Assembly: GCA_937899715.1 (NCBI GenBank)
Contig: CALCNX010000084.1
Span: 1 to 64,000 of the forward strand
Direction of reading: 5' to 3'
Source: an uncultured bacterium
GTDB lineage: Bacteria > Bacteroidota > Ignavibacteria > Kapaibacteriales > UBA4661
DNA length: 64,000 bases
Below the pieces are notes generated by a model. The model had not been told where the DNA came from. It was given only the letters and a program-made list of their open reading frames with translations, and ran no database searches. Positions 35,518 through 44,263 of this stretch are shown one piece after another. The translations under genes were made by a program, and so were the position numbers. The first letter of the stretch is position 1, and every line of letters begins with the position of its first letter.

Positions 35518-36107
35518 CAAGATCGCTCATCGCTCTTTTGGCGATAGTTTTCGCCTCTTTCCAGTGCTTTGCACAAGCAACAGAGGTAAATTCAGTACGT
35601 TCAATGGTAGAAAAACAAGCAGGTTCAATGGCATTACGTTTTGGTGTGCTTCCTGACGCGCTGTTACAAACTCTTGGCTTCAAATACTGGCTCTCAGAGC
35701 AGTTTGCGCTAAGTGGTCATTGCCTCGCCTCAATTAGTTATTCTGAGGAAAAAGTTGCCGGAAGATTCTCAAGAGTGTACGAAACTGAAAATAAACCGCT
35801 CGGCGGCTTTTATGCACAGGGCGAATATCATTGGAAATTTACAAATACCCTCCATCAAAATTTTTCCCCGTATGTTGCATTAGGTTTAGGAGGTGGCATT
35901 GCCAAAACTCAGTCATGGTACTTTATTGCAGGTGTTTCGCTTGGAATAGAGTTCTTTCTTGCCTCTTCGTTTTCTTTATCTCTCGAACAAGGTGTAGATA
36001 TTTCCTATGAGCAGCAAATGGTTTCTTACAAGACCGAGCCGTTCATTACATTGCTTGCATTTTCAAAAGCGGGAAACAACAGGCTTATTTTACATTTCTA
36101 TTTTTGA
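35511..36107 (+). CDS. Small outer-membrane beta-barrel protein, copy 2
   Basis: The product has 198 residues with a signal peptide (LIALLAIVFASFQCFAQ) and a barrel pattern that parallels the previous gene: GFKYWLSEQFALSGHCL, FYAQGEYHWKF, SPYVALGLGGG, LGIEFFLASSFSLSLEQ. The terminal LILHFYF matches the barrel end signal (terminal Phe). It overlaps the upstream gene by 7 bp. The two are probably paralogues with a shared structural role. Function is unknown. Confidence 0.68.
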   Translation: MVARSLIALLAIVFASFQCFAQATEVNSVRSMVEKQAGSMALRFGVLPDALLQTLGFKYWLSEQFALSGHCLASISYSEEKVAGRFSRVYETENKPLGGFYAQGEYHWKFTNTLHQNFSPYVALGLGGGIAKTQSWYFIAGVSLGIEFFLASSFSLSLEQGVDISYEQQMVSYKTEPFITLLAFSKAGNNRLILHFYF

Positions 36108-36111
36108 AATT

Positions 36112-36531
36112 ATGTCTCAATTTTATCCTCAAACAGCACGTTTCAGGCAAGGCTTGATGCTTTTACTAACATTGACCTCAATGATATGCTCTGCTTGTTC
36201 AATAAGCATTGTAGGTGGTGAGGATGATATGCCCCGACCATATGATTTTATTCCCCTCGAAAAAGAACCTTATACAGACCTTAACATTCTCCAAGCATCA
36301 ATTATCTATCCGCCAGAAGCTCGACGCTTAGGTATTGAAGGAAAGGTTAATATTCGAGTTTTAATCAGCAGGAAGGGTATACCCGTAAACTATGTAATTG
36401 AATCCAGCGACTCACCACTGTTGACAGCAGAAGCCGTGCGTGTAGTAATGAGGGCAACTTTTTTCTCGGCAATCGAAAATAATCAACCGATTGACTGCTG
36501 GGTTTCAATTCCAATAATTTTTAAGTTGTAA
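36112..36531 (+). CDS. TonB C-terminal-domain lipoprotein
   Basis: The product has 139 residues. The N-terminus has a lipobox-like LTSMICSAC after a hydrophobic core. The rest is a TonB C-terminal domain: IIYPPEARRLGIEGKVNIRVLIS, GIPVNYVIESSDSPLLTAEAVRVV. It lacks the proline-rich spanning region and cytoplasmic anchor of true TonB, so it is a stand-alone TonB_C module, common in Bacteroidota. It follows the barrel gene by 4 bp, suggesting one transcript. Confidence 0.72.
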   Translation: MSQFYPQTARFRQGLMLLLTLTSMICSACSISIVGGEDDMPRPYDFIPLEKEPYTDLNILQASIIYPPEARRLGIEGKVNIRVLISRKGIPVNYVIESSDSPLLTAEAVRVVMRATFFSAIENNQPIDCWVSIPIIFKL

Positions 36532-36549
36532 TTTCTGAATTTCAAATCC

Positions 36550-37212
36550 ATGCCTCAACCACCTTTCATCTCTTTCCTCGAACACCGCCTCACGAAGCCG
36601 CTTCCCGGCTACGACGGGCAGCGTCGCATGGCTCCTTTCGCCAAGACCATCTACGAGCCGCCGACGGATATTGACACCTATAAGCAAAGCGGTGTACTGG
36701 CGCTGCTTTTCAACAATCACGAACGTACATTTGACGCAGAACATCTGGAAATTTTGCTCACCGTCCGCAGCAGCGAACTCAAGAACCATAGCGGACAAAT
36801 CAGCTTTCCCGGCGGGCGCAGCGATGCGGGCGAGACCATCCGCGAGACCGCTCTCCGCGAGACCTGCGAGGAAGTGGGCGTAAAGCGAGAACATATAACC
36901 CTTTTGGGCGATTTAACGCCGCTCTATGTGCCGGTGTCGCGCAGCATGATTTATCCCGTTATCGGCTTCCACGAAGGAAAGCCCGAAACCCGCGCCAATG
37001 CTGGCGAGGTGGAAGAAATTTTTTCCGTAACCATCGCCGATTTGCTGAATCCTGCTAACATTGACCGCAAGCCGTGGGTGGTGCTTGGGCGCGAAGTCGA
37101 GGTGCCATTCTGGAACGTCGGCAAGCAAACCCCGCTCTGGGGCGCAACGGCGATGATGATTGCAGAAATCGTCACGCTTTACGAAGAATTTACGTCCAGC
37201 AGCGATAGTTGA
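36550..37212 (+). CDS. Nudix hydrolase, NudL-type CoA pyrophosphatase
   Basis: This 220-residue enzyme hydrolyses CoA or acyl-CoA to 4'-phosphopantetheine and 3',5'-ADP. The Nudix box is complete (GGRSDAGETIRETALRETCE then EVG), and the CoA-specific motif precedes it (LTVRSSELKNHSGQISFPGG). It is cytoplasmic with no signal. Its own promoter was not found, and the 18-bp gap to the TonB-like gene suggests joint transcription. Confidence 0.85.
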   Translation: MPQPPFISFLEHRLTKPLPGYDGQRRMAPFAKTIYEPPTDIDTYKQSGVLALLFNNHERTFDAEHLEILLTVRSSELKNHSGQISFPGGRSDAGETIRETALRETCEEVGVKREHITLLGDLTPLYVPVSRSMIYPVIGFHEGKPETRANAGEVEEIFSVTIADLLNPANIDRKPWVVLGREVEVPFWNVGKQTPLWGATAMMIAEIVTLYEEFTSSSDS

Positions 37213-37218
37213 TGCTAA

Positions 37219-37345
37219 TTTTGACACGGATTTGAAGAGGATTACGCAGATTACACGGATACGGAATAATATCCATCTTGCGGCTTGTTGTCACGCTTAA
37301 AAAAATCCGTGAAATCCGTGAAATCTTCCGAAATCCGTGTCAAAA
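37219..37345. repeat. 127-bp inverted-repeat element (MITE-like or structured RNA)
   Basis: Perfect 15-bp terminal inverted repeats (ttttgacacggattt at 37219-37233, aaatccgtgtcaaaa at 37331-37345) enclose a segment rich in short copies of ACACGGAT and ATCCGTG: attacacggat at 37250-37260, and a run of aaatccgtg units at 37305-37325. The same motif recurs in the hairpin after pseI (19609-19660). It lies between the Nudix and BatA-like genes. It carries no ORF, so it could be a non-autonomous mobile element, a REP-like element or a bidirectional terminator. Confidence 0.7.
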
Positions 37346-37378
37346 AAAACAATCAGAGCCAACATATTTAATCGGCGC

Positions 37379-37410
37379 ACTCAAAATTCAACACTCAAAA
37401 CTCAACATTT
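37379..37410 (+). repeat. Dispersed CTCAAAACTCAA-type repeat before batA
   Basis: This is the copy of the repeat that interrupts the carB linker (14304-14335; 29 of 32 positions identical), located just upstream of the batA start codon and downstream of the inverted-repeat element. Confidence 0.7.
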
Positions 37411-37418
37411 TTAGCGCA

Positions 37419-38414
37419 ATGAATCCGTTCCCTTTTACCTTCAAGAACCCTGAATTATTCTGGCTTTTGCTTGTGTTGCCTCTGCTTGTTTACCGTTACT
37501 GGCGTGTGGGTGCAAAGCAGGGCGAGATACAAATCTCAACGCTTCGTGGATTTGCAGACGTGAAGCCGTCGCTCAGGCAGCGCGTTCGGCACTTGCCGTT
37601 TATTTTTCGTCTGCTGGCAATAGCGTGTTTGGTGGTGGCACTTGCCCGCCCGCAGTCCAGCGCTCGCGGGCAAAACGTAGAGACCGAAGGCATAGATATT
37701 GTGCTGGCAATGGACATTTCCGGCTCCATGTTGGCAGAAGATTTCAAGCCGAACCGCATAGAAGCCGCAAAGAAACTGGCGGTGGAGTTCATTGATTCAC
37801 GGCAGAATGACCGTATTGGGCTGGTGGTCTTTAGCGGCGAGAGCTTCACGCAATGCCCGCTCACGACCGACCACGATGTGCTGAAAAATCTTTTCGGGGC
37901 AATCAAAAGTGGCATGGTGCTGGACGGCACTGCTATTGGCTTGGGATTAAGCACGGCGGTTACACGCTTGAAGGATAGTCAGGCAAAGAGCAAAGTCGTG
38001 ATTCTGCTCACGGACGGCGTGAACAATGCGGGGTCGGTGGCTCCGCTCACGGCAGCGGAGATTGCGCGGACGTTTGGTATCAGAGTTTATACGATTGGCA
38101 TCGGCACATATGGTTTTGCGCCCTATCCCGTACAAACACCGTTTGGGATTCAATACCAAAATCTGGAAGTGCAGATTGATGAAGATGTAATGAAACAAAT
38201 TGCTCAGATGACGAGCGGCAAGTATTTCCGTGCCACCAGCAACACGAAACTCCAAGAAGTTTATACGGAAATTGACAAACTGGAAAAAACGAAAATCCTC
38301 GTTACGGAGTTCCGACGCTATTCCGAAGAATTTTTTCCCTTTGCCATTGCAGCCGCAATCTTGCTTTTTGTGGAGTTTGCCTTACGGAAAACGGTATTGC
38401 GGAGTATTCCATAG
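37419..38414 (+). CDS. batA: BatA-like VWA-domain membrane protein
   Basis: The product has 331 residues. Two N-terminal hydrophobic helices (about 13-25 and 60-77) flank a short basic loop. A von Willebrand A domain then carries an intact metal-ion-dependent adhesion site DISGS (99-103) and a threonine/DGVNNAG site, followed by a C-terminal transmembrane helix (FPFAIAAAILLFVEFAL). BatA/B proteins are inner-membrane partners of MoxR ATPases and of BatD; a BatD-like gene is at 28.0 kb. The ATG at 37419 starts just before the first helix; upstream in-frame codons lie in repeat DNA. Confidence 0.85.
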   Translation: MNPFPFTFKNPELFWLLLVLPLLVYRYWRVGAKQGEIQISTLRGFADVKPSLRQRVRHLPFIFRLLAIACLVVALARPQSSARGQNVETEGIDIVLAMDISGSMLAEDFKPNRIEAAKKLAVEFIDSRQNDRIGLVVFSGESFTQCPLTTDHDVLKNLFGAIKSGMVLDGTAIGLGLSTAVTRLKDSQAKSKVVILLTDGVNNAGSVAPLTAAEIARTFGIRVYTIGIGTYGFAPYPVQTPFGIQYQNLEVQIDEDVMKQIAQMTSGKYFRATSNTKLQEVYTEIDKLEKTKILVTEFRRYSEEFFPFAIAAAILLFVEFALRKTVLRSIP

Positions 38415-38417
38415 AGC

Positions 38418-40205
38418 TTAGAGGCTCGGACGCTTCATTGAGAACCAATAAACCACAAATGCGACAACGAATCCCGTAAGCCACGAAAGGCTAAAAAGCG
38501 GCTCCAGTGCAGGAATCCATTTCCCTGCAAGCGCAAGAATTACTCCCGCAGATACGGCAAACACGGCAGCTACATTATAGCCCGAACGGTACGAGTATAT
38601 GCCATTCGGTTTGTACATTTCCGCAAGGTTGAGTTCGGTTTTGCGAATGACAAAATAATCGCACAGCATCACGCCCAGCACCGGACCCAGCAAACCGCTC
38701 ACGAAAAGAAGCGCATTGCTGATTTCATCCAAAAGCAGCCAAGGGCAAATGACAACGCCGATAAGCCCTGCTATCAAGCCGCCCATACGAAACGTAATCT
38801 TCTTGGGAAAAAGATTCGAGAAGACATTCGCCGGAGCAATGACGTTTGCCGCAATGTTTGTGCTGAGGGTGGCGATAATCATTGCCACTTGCGCAAACAC
38901 AACCACAAAGGGGCTTTGGAACTTGGAGACAAGCGTGACAGGATCCCACGGCGCGTCTTCGGCAATGAGAATATCGCCAAAGCTGACCACTGCCGCACAC
39001 GTCACAAAAATTCCTACAAACGAGTAAAATATCATCGTGCCGGGCAGCCCCATGAACTGCCCCACAATCTGGTCGTGCTGCGATTTGGCAAAGCGCGTAA
39101 TATCGGCAATACTGAGCGACATTGTTGCCCAAAATCCCACCATTGCTGTAAACCACAAAATATAACTCCACAACTGGCTTGCGGTGCTCTGTGCTTGTGC
39201 TGCGTCTATCATGCTGGAGTAGATGTACTTACTGCTTGCTTCGCCACGATGCTGGCTCTCAGCTGTGGTACGCACTTGTACTCGCACGGTTCGCTTACCA
39301 GCGCGAAGTCCTGCATTATCAATGTTGCCCACCGCTCCGTCAAGCACAAGCGTTGTATCTCCTGCAAACGGCTTCCAACCTGAACCGACGGATGATGTAT
39401 TATCGCCCGCAAGCGGAAGCCAGTATTGGAATTCTTTTGCTTTGGGCGCTCCGGCAAGATTTTTGATTGGTTGAAGTCGTAGAGTAATACCATTTGTAGC
39501 ATAAGCGCTCGTCGCATCGGTGTTTGCGGGGATGGTCAGCGTGGCGGTCGCCCGTTGGAGCTGCTCGCCTTGATTGAGTACCGTCATAAAACCTGATGCG
39601 CTCTTGTATCCCCAACCAATCAGCACCAAACCAATCACAATCAAAATCGGCGCGGAGTAATCTTCCAGCCACTTGATGCTTTCGGTACCTTTCCAGATAA
39701 AATACATATTCACCACCCAGAAGAGCGCAAAAGCAATAAACTTGCCAATGCTTAGTCCCGAAGCGGCTTCTGTGCCGGTGATTGCATTCCAGATGGAATA
39801 AAACGCCAAACCACCAATCCACGTCTGCACACCAAACCACCCACACGCCACCAAACCACGCACAAACGACGGCACATAAATACCCTTTACGCCAAATGCC
39901 ACACGCCCGATAACCGGAAACGGTACGCCATAGCGTACACCCGCATGACCATTGAGCGCCATCGGCAGCGTGATAACGAGATTTGCCAGTCCGATGATGA
40001 TAAGCGCCGCCTGCCACGACAGACCAGACTTCATCATGTACGAAGCCAGAATATACGTTGGGATACAAACAGCCATGCCCACCCAGAGCGCCGCCAGATT
40101 CCATTTATTCCATGTTCGATGTTCTGCAGGAACAGGTGCTAAATCCGGGCTGTAAAGCGGCGACTGCGAAACGTCTTCGGTGAGAGGTACAATATCGTGT
40201 TTCAT
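38418..40205 (-). CDS. NCS1 nucleobase:cation symporter with large extra loop
   Basis: This inner-membrane permease of the NCS1 family (uracil, cytosine, allantoin or hydantoin transporters) has 595 residues, against the usual ~480-500. N-terminal helix signatures are WNLAALWVGMAVCIPTYIL and NGHAGVRYGVPFPVIGRVAFG, and later helices include AMVGFWATMSLSIADITRFA. Residues about 212-342 are a beta-rich, Thr/Gly-rich segment between two membrane helices, not expected in the family. Placed head-to-tail behind the omega-aminotransferase and next to the pyrimidine catabolic genes, uracil or a related base is the likely substrate. Confidence 0.87.
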   Translation of the reverse strand: MKHDIVPLTEDVSQSPLYSPDLAPVPAEHRTWNKWNLAALWVGMAVCIPTYILASYMMKSGLSWQAALIIIGLANLVITLPMALNGHAGVRYGVPFPVIGRVAFGVKGIYVPSFVRGLVACGWFGVQTWIGGLAFYSIWNAITGTEAASGLSIGKFIAFALFWVVNMYFIWKGTESIKWLEDYSAPILIVIGLVLIGWGYKSASGFMTVLNQGEQLQRATATLTIPANTDATSAYATNGITLRLQPIKNLAGAPKAKEFQYWLPLAGDNTSSVGSGWKPFAGDTTLVLDGAVGNIDNAGLRAGKRTVRVQVRTTAESQHRGEASSKYIYSSMIDAAQAQSTASQLWSYILWFTAMVGFWATMSLSIADITRFAKSQHDQIVGQFMGLPGTMIFYSFVGIFVTCAAVVSFGDILIAEDAPWDPVTLVSKFQSPFVVVFAQVAMIIATLSTNIAANVIAPANVFSNLFPKKITFRMGGLIAGLIGVVICPWLLLDEISNALLFVSGLLGPVLGVMLCDYFVIRKTELNLAEMYKPNGIYSYRSGYNVAAVFAVSAGVILALAGKWIPALEPLFSLSWLTGFVVAFVVYWFSMKRPSL

Positions 40206-40269
40206 CGGGTTTGGTAATGGACGATGAGCATTTTTGTGAACTGTGGTTGTGTTTTCATTGTTTCAGATG

Positions 40270-41634
40270 TCAATTACAATGCGCATCGGCAATAGCAATC
40301 GCTTCAGAAATTATCGCCAACCCCTCGTCAATTTGTTCTTTCGTGACGGTGAGCGGTGGCGCGGTAAAAATATAATTCCAGCGCACAAAGGTAAACATAC
40401 CCAGTTCGCGGATTTTGGCTGCCACTTGGTTCATAATGGCATTGTCTTCGGGCTTGCTGCTGTTCCAGACTGCCATTGGCTCTTTCGTGTCGCGGTTTTT
40501 CACCAATTCAATACAGCCCAGCAACCCTGTATTGCGGTAATCTCCAATAGACGGGTGCTTTTTCTTCATTTCCTCGACCCGCTCTTCCATGTAGCGCCCC
40601 ATTTCTGCGGCACGTTCCACGAGATTTTCGTCCTCATAGACTTTTATCACCGCCAGCGCCGCAGCGCATGAAACCACGTGCGCCGAATACGTCAGCCCCA
40701 GCATAAGCGGTTTGTCGTCGAAGTACGATGCAATTTTATCGGAAACAATGATGCCTCCAAGCGGCACGTAGCCTGCGGTGATTCCTTTTGCCATTGCCAT
40801 AATGTCCGGCACAACGCCGCTATGGTCAATGCCGAACCATTTGCCCGTGCGCCCAAAGCCGCTCATTACCTCATCGGCAATGAGCAAAATACCGTGTTTA
40901 TCGGCGAGCGCACGAAGGCGTTGCCAGTAATCCGGCGGATACTTAATGCAACCCGAAGAGCCGGATTCACCTTCCATCAAAATTGCAGCAATCGTTCCGG
41001 GTCCTTCAAAGTCAATCACACGCTCAATGTGCGAGACACATTCACGATTGCAGGTCTCGATTTTTTGCGACCACGGACAGCGATAACAAAACGGGTCTTC
41101 GACGTGAACAAAATTGGGAGCTTGTTGCCCGTCGCTGGCTATTTTGCGCGGGTCGCCACCGGCTGTCATTGCAGCGTATGAAGCACCGTGAAATGCACGA
41201 TAGCGAGTGATAATCTTATGCCGTCCGGTGTACAGTCGCGCGAGCTTGATGGCATTTTCAATCGCTTCTGCACCACCCAGTGTAAAGAATGTTTTCGTGA
41301 GATTGCCCGGGGTGATTTCTGCCAGTTTTTTGCCCAATTCTCCCCGTGCTTTTGTCGTCATCCCCGGATAGACGTAAGAAACTTCCTTCATTTGTGCAGC
41401 AACGGCATCAGTAACGCGCTGGTCGCCGTGTCCGATATTGACGTTCATCAATTGCGACGAAAAATCAATGTATTTTTTGCCATCATAATCCCAAAGATAT
41501 ACGCCTTCGGCACGATGCACGTTTATCGGGTTTAGTCCCGCTTGCTTCGACCACGAAAAGAGCGTGTAATCAAGGTTATTACGAACAATTTCGGCTTGTT
41601 CCGCCGGCGTGAGGTTGCTTGTGTGTGGAGGCAT
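40270..41634 (-). CDS. Class III omega-aminotransferase (beta-alanine type)
   Basis: This PLP-dependent class III aminotransferase of 454 residues has the PLP lysine in AMAKGITAGYVPLGG, the Asp region LLIADEVMSGFGRTG and GGAEAIENAIKLARLYTGR, which holds the phosphate. In this cluster it would convert beta-alanine, the end product of uracil breakdown, to malonate semialdehyde with pyruvate or 2-oxoglutarate as acceptor. The ATG at 41634 is chosen over one 16 codons upstream. It is transcribed divergently from pydB and upstream of the permease on the same strand. Confidence 0.82.
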   Translation of the reverse strand: MPPHTSNLTPAEQAEIVRNNLDYTLFSWSKQAGLNPINVHRAEGVYLWDYDGKKYIDFSSQLMNVNIGHGDQRVTDAVAAQMKEVSYVYPGMTTKARGELGKKLAEITPGNLTKTFFTLGGAEAIENAIKLARLYTGRHKIITRYRAFHGASYAAMTAGGDPRKIASDGQQAPNFVHVEDPFCYRCPWSQKIETCNRECVSHIERVIDFEGPGTIAAILMEGESGSSGCIKYPPDYWQRLRALADKHGILLIADEVMSGFGRTGKWFGIDHSGVVPDIMAMAKGITAGYVPLGGIIVSDKIASYFDDKPLMLGLTYSAHVVSCAAALAVIKVYEDENLVERAAEMGRYMEERVEEMKKKHPSIGDYRNTGLLGCIELVKNRDTKEPMAVWNSSKPEDNAIMNQVAAKIRELGMFTFVRWNYIFTAPPLTVTKEQIDEGLAIISEAIAIADAHCN

Positions 41635-41859
41635 ATATTTGGAATAAATAAACTGAGGTACATCATTTCGATTGTGGCTCAAACTACAAAATCTCCCCTA
41701 GAATCCAATACCAAAATTCAGCGATTTTTGCACCATTTTACTCGGAGCATAGTTCGGGCGGCAATAAAAAAAATTCCTCCCGAAATTCCTTTGGAAATTC
41801 ATCATTATTTTTTGTAAGTTCTTCACTCTTGTTTTGTTCCACACTATTTCAAGCGGGCT

Positions 41860-43245
41860 ATGGCTTCCCTCCTTATCAGCAATGGAACTGTTGTCACGGC
41901 GGCAGACACCTTCACAGCAGATATTTTTATCGAAAATGAACACATCAGTGCTATCGGTACAAACTTGCGGGTGCAGGCAGACCGCACCATTGATGCCACG
42001 GGCAAACTCGTGTTTCCGGGCGGCATAGACCCGCACGTTCACCTTGATATGCCGTTCATGGGAACGTTTTCGAGCGACAACTACGCGACTGGCACACAAG
42101 CCGCATTACACGGCGGCACGACAACGGTGATTGACTTTATCCTTCAAACGCAAGGTAAATCACTGCGTTCAGCATTGGAAGAATGGCAGGGACGCTCGAA
42201 CGGCAACTGTTACAGCGATTATTCCTTTCACCTTGCCGTGACGGACTTCAACGAACGCACGAAACCTGAAATTCAGCAAATGGTCGAGAAGGAAGGAATT
42301 ACGTCCTTCAAGACCTTCATGGCATACAAAGGCGCTCTGATGATTGACGACCGCCAAATGATAGGGCTGATGGAAGAAGTAAAGCGCTGCGGCGGGCTTG
42401 TCACGGTTCACGCCACACACGGCGATATGATTGATTACCTCATTGACAAACACCGCTCCGAAGGTAAACTCTCGCCTTTGTACCATTATCTTTCGCAACC
42501 GGAAATAACCGAAGCCGAAGCATCGGAGCGCTTTGCAGACATGGCATATTATACGGGCGTTCCGGCATATATCGTGCATCTTACCTGCGAGGGCGCACTG
42601 AATCACGTCCGCGATGCCACGCGGCGCAACCAAACCGTTTTTGTAGAGACCTGTATTCAATATCTGCTTCTGGATGCGTCGCTGTATGAAAAAGGCTTTG
42701 AAGGGGCAAAGTGGGTAATGAGTCCGCCACTCCGTCAGAAAAAAGACCAAGAAGCTCTCTGGGCAGGCTTGAATCAAGGACTTGTGCGAGTTGTCGCGAC
42801 TGACCATTGTCCCTTTACGTGGGAGCAGAAAAAAATGGGCGAGAACGATTTTTCAAAAATTCCGAATGGTCATCCCGCGCTGGAGCACCGCATGGAACTG
42901 CTCTTTTCCGAAGGCGTTCGCACGGGCAAAATTAGCTTGAACAAATATGTGGAAGTAACCTCCACCAACGCTGCGAAAATTTTCGGGATGTTTCCGCGAA
43001 AAGGCACGCTTTCTATCGGCGCAGATGCTGACATCATCGTTTTTGACCCGAACGAAAAGCATACTATTTCTGCCAAGACCCATCACCACAACACGGATTA
43101 TTCCGCTTACGAAGGCTGGGAAGTGACGGGCAAGTGCAAAACCGTGATTTTGCGCGGGCGCGTGGCTGTGGAGGATGGAAAAATGCACCTTGAAAAAGGC
43201 TACGGGCAATTTTTGCACCGCAATAAAACATCCCTTATTGTATAA
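41860..43245 (+). CDS. pydB: Dihydropyrimidinase
   Basis: The enzyme opens the ring of 5,6-dihydrouracil or dihydrothymine to N-carbamoyl-beta-alanine or its methyl analogue. It is an amidohydrolase-superfamily D-hydantoinase/dihydropyrimidinase of 461 residues. Metal ligands are visible as GGIDPHVHLD, the carboxylated lysine in SFKTFMAYKG, TVHATHGD, IVHLTCEGAL and VATDHCPF. It is cytoplasmic and tetrameric in known relatives. pydC follows by 58 bp. Confidence 0.92.
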   Translation: MASLLISNGTVVTAADTFTADIFIENEHISAIGTNLRVQADRTIDATGKLVFPGGIDPHVHLDMPFMGTFSSDNYATGTQAALHGGTTTVIDFILQTQGKSLRSALEEWQGRSNGNCYSDYSFHLAVTDFNERTKPEIQQMVEKEGITSFKTFMAYKGALMIDDRQMIGLMEEVKRCGGLVTVHATHGDMIDYLIDKHRSEGKLSPLYHYLSQPEITEAEASERFADMAYYTGVPAYIVHLTCEGALNHVRDATRRNQTVFVETCIQYLLLDASLYEKGFEGAKWVMSPPLRQKKDQEALWAGLNQGLVRVVATDHCPFTWEQKKMGENDFSKIPNGHPALEHRMELLFSEGVRTGKISLNKYVEVTSTNAAKIFGMFPRKGTLSIGADADIIVFDPNEKHTISAKTHHHNTDYSAYEGWEVTGKCKTVILRGRVAVEDGKMHLEKGYGQFLHRNKTSLIV

Positions 43246-43303
43246 GACGGCAATAGACCTACAACAACTATCATTCTCTTTTCACGTACACCCCCTAATC
43301 ATT

Positions 43304-44170
43304 ATGCCACGCATCATCAAATCCGGGCTGATTCAAATGAGTCTTCCCAAGACCGAAGGCGAAGGAACAATTCAAGAAATTGTCAATGCAATGGTAGACA
43401 AGCACATCCCCTACATCGAAGAAGCGGGAAAACAAGGCGTTCAAATCTTGTGTTTGCAGGAAATTTTTAATACTCCCTATTTTTGCCCCGGACAAGACAA
43501 ACAGTGGTACGCGTCTGCCGAAATGATTCCGGGACCAACAACCGAGCGCATGGCAGAGTACGCCAAAAAATACAACATGGTCATCATCGTGCCGATTTAC
43601 GAAAAAGAGCAAGCAGGCGTGTTCTACAACACGGCAGCGGTGATTGATGCCGATGGGAAATATTTGGGCAAATATCGTAAAAACCACATCCCGCACACAT
43701 CGGGATTTTGGGAGAAGTTTTTCTTCAAACCGGGCAATTTGGGCTACCCTGTCTTCCAGACCAAATATGCAAAAGTGGGCGTGTACATTTGCTACGACCG
43801 CCACTTCCCTGATGGAGCGCGGTGTCTGGGGCTGAATGGAGCGGAAATTGTCTATAATCCGTCAGCAACTGTTGCGGGGCTGTCGCAATATCTCTGGAAA
43901 TTGGAGCAGCCGGCACACGCTGCCGCAAACGGCTATTTCATGGGCTGCATCAACCGCGTTGGCACAGAAAAACCGTGGAATCTGGGCAAGTTCTACGGAA
44001 CATCGTACTTTGTTGACCCACGCGGGCAAATTTTTGCGAGCGCTTCGGAGGATAACGACGAGTTGCTTGTATCAGAATTTGATTTGGATATGATAGACGA
44101 AGTCCGCGCTACGTGGCAGTTCTTCCGCGACCGCCGACCGGAAACCTACGGCAAACTGGTAGAATTGTAA
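43304..44170 (+). CDS. pydC: Beta-ureidopropionase (N-carbamoyl-beta-alanine amidohydrolase)
   Basis: This nitrilase-superfamily enzyme hydrolyses N-carbamoyl-beta-alanine to beta-alanine, CO2 and ammonia. The Glu-Lys-Cys triad is visible: LCLQEIFNTPYF (Glu), KYRKNHIPH (Lys) and VYICYDRHFPDGAR (Cys). The length of 288 residues fits. The ATG at 43304 is selected because the longer frame overlaps pydB in a region that looks non-coding. Confidence 0.9.
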   Translation: MPRIIKSGLIQMSLPKTEGEGTIQEIVNAMVDKHIPYIEEAGKQGVQILCLQEIFNTPYFCPGQDKQWYASAEMIPGPTTERMAEYAKKYNMVIIVPIYEKEQAGVFYNTAAVIDADGKYLGKYRKNHIPHTSGFWEKFFFKPGNLGYPVFQTKYAKVGVYICYDRHFPDGARCLGLNGAEIVYNPSATVAGLSQYLWKLEQPAHAAANGYFMGCINRVGTEKPWNLGKFYGTSYFVDPRGQIFASASEDNDELLVSEFDLDMIDEVRATWQFFRDRRPETYGKLVEL

Positions 44171-44263
44171 TCGGAAAAACCGCCCCAAGCATCGTATTTT
44201 TTTGCGTTTCTTCTTCACGTTCTTCGCGTGAAAATTTTTCTACACTCCAATCCTTCGCCCGTT

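Noticed and set aside
39400..40104. Minus-strand frame (234 codons) in a second phase of the NCS1 permease gene
   Set aside because: It overlaps the membrane protein frame entirely and is Trp/Gly/Cys-rich without a fold; the permease frame has clear family motifs.
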